DNA from: CAYUUW01 sp964448005
Lineage (GTDB): Bacteria; Patescibacteriota; Gracilibacteria; UM-FILTER-43-11
Length of the DNA: 5,615 bases
Assembly: GCA_964448005.1 (NCBI GenBank)
Contig: CAYUUW010000070.1
Span: forward strand, 1 to 5,615
Direction of reading: 5' to 3'
The notes beneath the pieces were generated by a model. It was given only the letters and a program-made list of their open reading frames with translations. It ran no database searches and was not told where the DNA came from. Within the stretch, counting starts at the first letter, position 1. The number at the start of each line of letters is the position of its first letter. Below, piece after piece: positions 5,296 to 5,615 of the stretch. The position numbers and the translations under genes were made by a program.

Positions 5296-5615
5296 GGTAA
5301 ATGAAGATTGTTTGGATTGTTCCGATCCAATTCCCATTTCAGGGGATTGTTTCGGATGTATCGCCTGATCCGATCCAATTCCTGTTCATTGCGGACAATT
5401 CGGTCGTGGAATCGGGGCTGCCAGGCGAATTCAAAATCATGGTTTTTACGAATTTCGAAGGTGGTTCGACCTTTGAACCACCGAACGATTTCACCCAATT
5501 TTCCCGTTCCCATGGGGTTATGGATTCCAACAATACCGCCATTTTCGGTCGTTGTGGTTTTGTTTGTCGGGGCGGGGCCGGGTTTTTCCGGGGCGGGGCC
5601 GGGTTTTTCCGGGGC
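5286..5615 (-). CDS. REP-associated tyrosine transposase (RAYT, Y1/IS200-like), C-terminal part (partial, 5' end outside window)
   Basis: About 109 residues, open from the window edge to the TAG at 5288-5286. RAYTs are single-copy HUH/Y1 transposase relatives that bind and cut REP hairpins. Diagnostic C-terminal motifs are KLGEIVRWFKGRTT, then FAWQPRFHDRIVRNEQELD, then IRRYIRNNPLKWELDRNNP. The Tyr in RRYIRNNP (codon 5360-5358) is the probable catalytic nucleophile. The HUH metal-binding part (usually MPNHxH) should lie upstream, outside the window. I take the ATG at 5513 as internal, because the frame stays open upstream and reads IVGIHNP, and then a Thr-rich and Pro/Gly/Glu/Lys-rich linker coded by a 21-bp tandem repeat. 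The variable position of this linker, between the HUH half and the LGEIV helix, matches related transposases. The stop codon lies inside the GTAG of the adjacent REP. Confidence 0.85.
   Translation of the reverse strand, partial: APEKPGPAPEKPGPAPTNKTTTTENGGIVGIHNPMGTGKLGEIVRWFKGRTTFEIRKNHDFEFAWQPRFHDRIVRNEQELDRIRRYIRNNPLKWELDRNNPNNLHLPQL
5568..5615. repeat. 21-bp in-frame tandem repeat inside the RAYT linker
   Basis: Two exact 21-bp copies (5568-5588 and 5589-5609) and the first 6 bases of a third, which runs off the window. On the coding (minus) strand each unit encodes the heptapeptide APEKPGP in some rotation. Because 21 is a multiple of 3, changes in copy number would alter the linker length without breaking the frame. 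Confidence 0.85.

Noticed and set aside
3441..5300. 619-codon plus-strand frame running through the gap
   Set aside because: After the Ns it continues in the wrong frame and turns into Arg/Gly/Ala-rich noise; the true alaS continues in the frame ending at 5253.
4063..5337. 424-codon open frame on the minus strand opposite alaS
   Set aside because: It is antisense to a conserved alaS, crosses the N gap, and its sequence is low-complexity Leu/Gly/His/Gln-rich as expected from a high-GC shadow frame.

Overview
The window looks like a scaffold piece from a draft, probably metagenome-derived, bacterial genome. It has a 10-N gap and is cut at both ends inside genes. The best clue to the host is the AlaRS. 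It ends right after its editing domain, without the usual C-terminal DHHA1/C-Ala region, and carries CGGPHV in place of the usual CGGTHV. Together with a type-2 (eukaryote-like) IleRS tail and start codons without Shine-Dalgarno sites, this suggests a Patescibacteria/CPR lineage, possibly a GC-rich one such as Peregrinibacteria. That placement is inference from remembered family traits.

Layout: (1) 1-367, 3' end of ileS (+). (2) 368-458, a perfect palindrome of REP type followed by a 9-nt tandem array that runs up to the next start codon. (3) 459-830, a small four-helix membrane protein of the phage-holin-IV/YvlD family (+). (4) 831-964, a convergent intergenic region with a long imperfect hairpin and a second 9-nt array. 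(5) 965-3139, a 724-residue protein on the minus strand that I do not recognise, AT-richer than its neighbours, helical, with a degenerate repeat of about 85 residues. (6) 3140-3440, a divergent promoter region with two candidate extended -10 boxes, a hairpin, and a third 9-nt array ending one base before alaS. (7) 3441-5253, alaS (+), broken in frame only by the N gap. (8) 5254-5295, a REP hairpin. (9) 5286-5615, the C-terminal part of a REP-associated tyrosine transposase (RAYT) on the minus strand, converging on alaS and still open at the window edge.

The two synthetase genes are housekeeping translation genes. The membrane protein follows ileS in the same direction and may be cotranscribed. 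The orphan and the RAYT/REP pair are accessory. The most notable non-coding signals are three arrays of one 9-nt unit (TCCYAANNN), two of which form G-free leaders directly upstream of start codons, and two REP palindromes of equal length whose differences are mostly compensatory.
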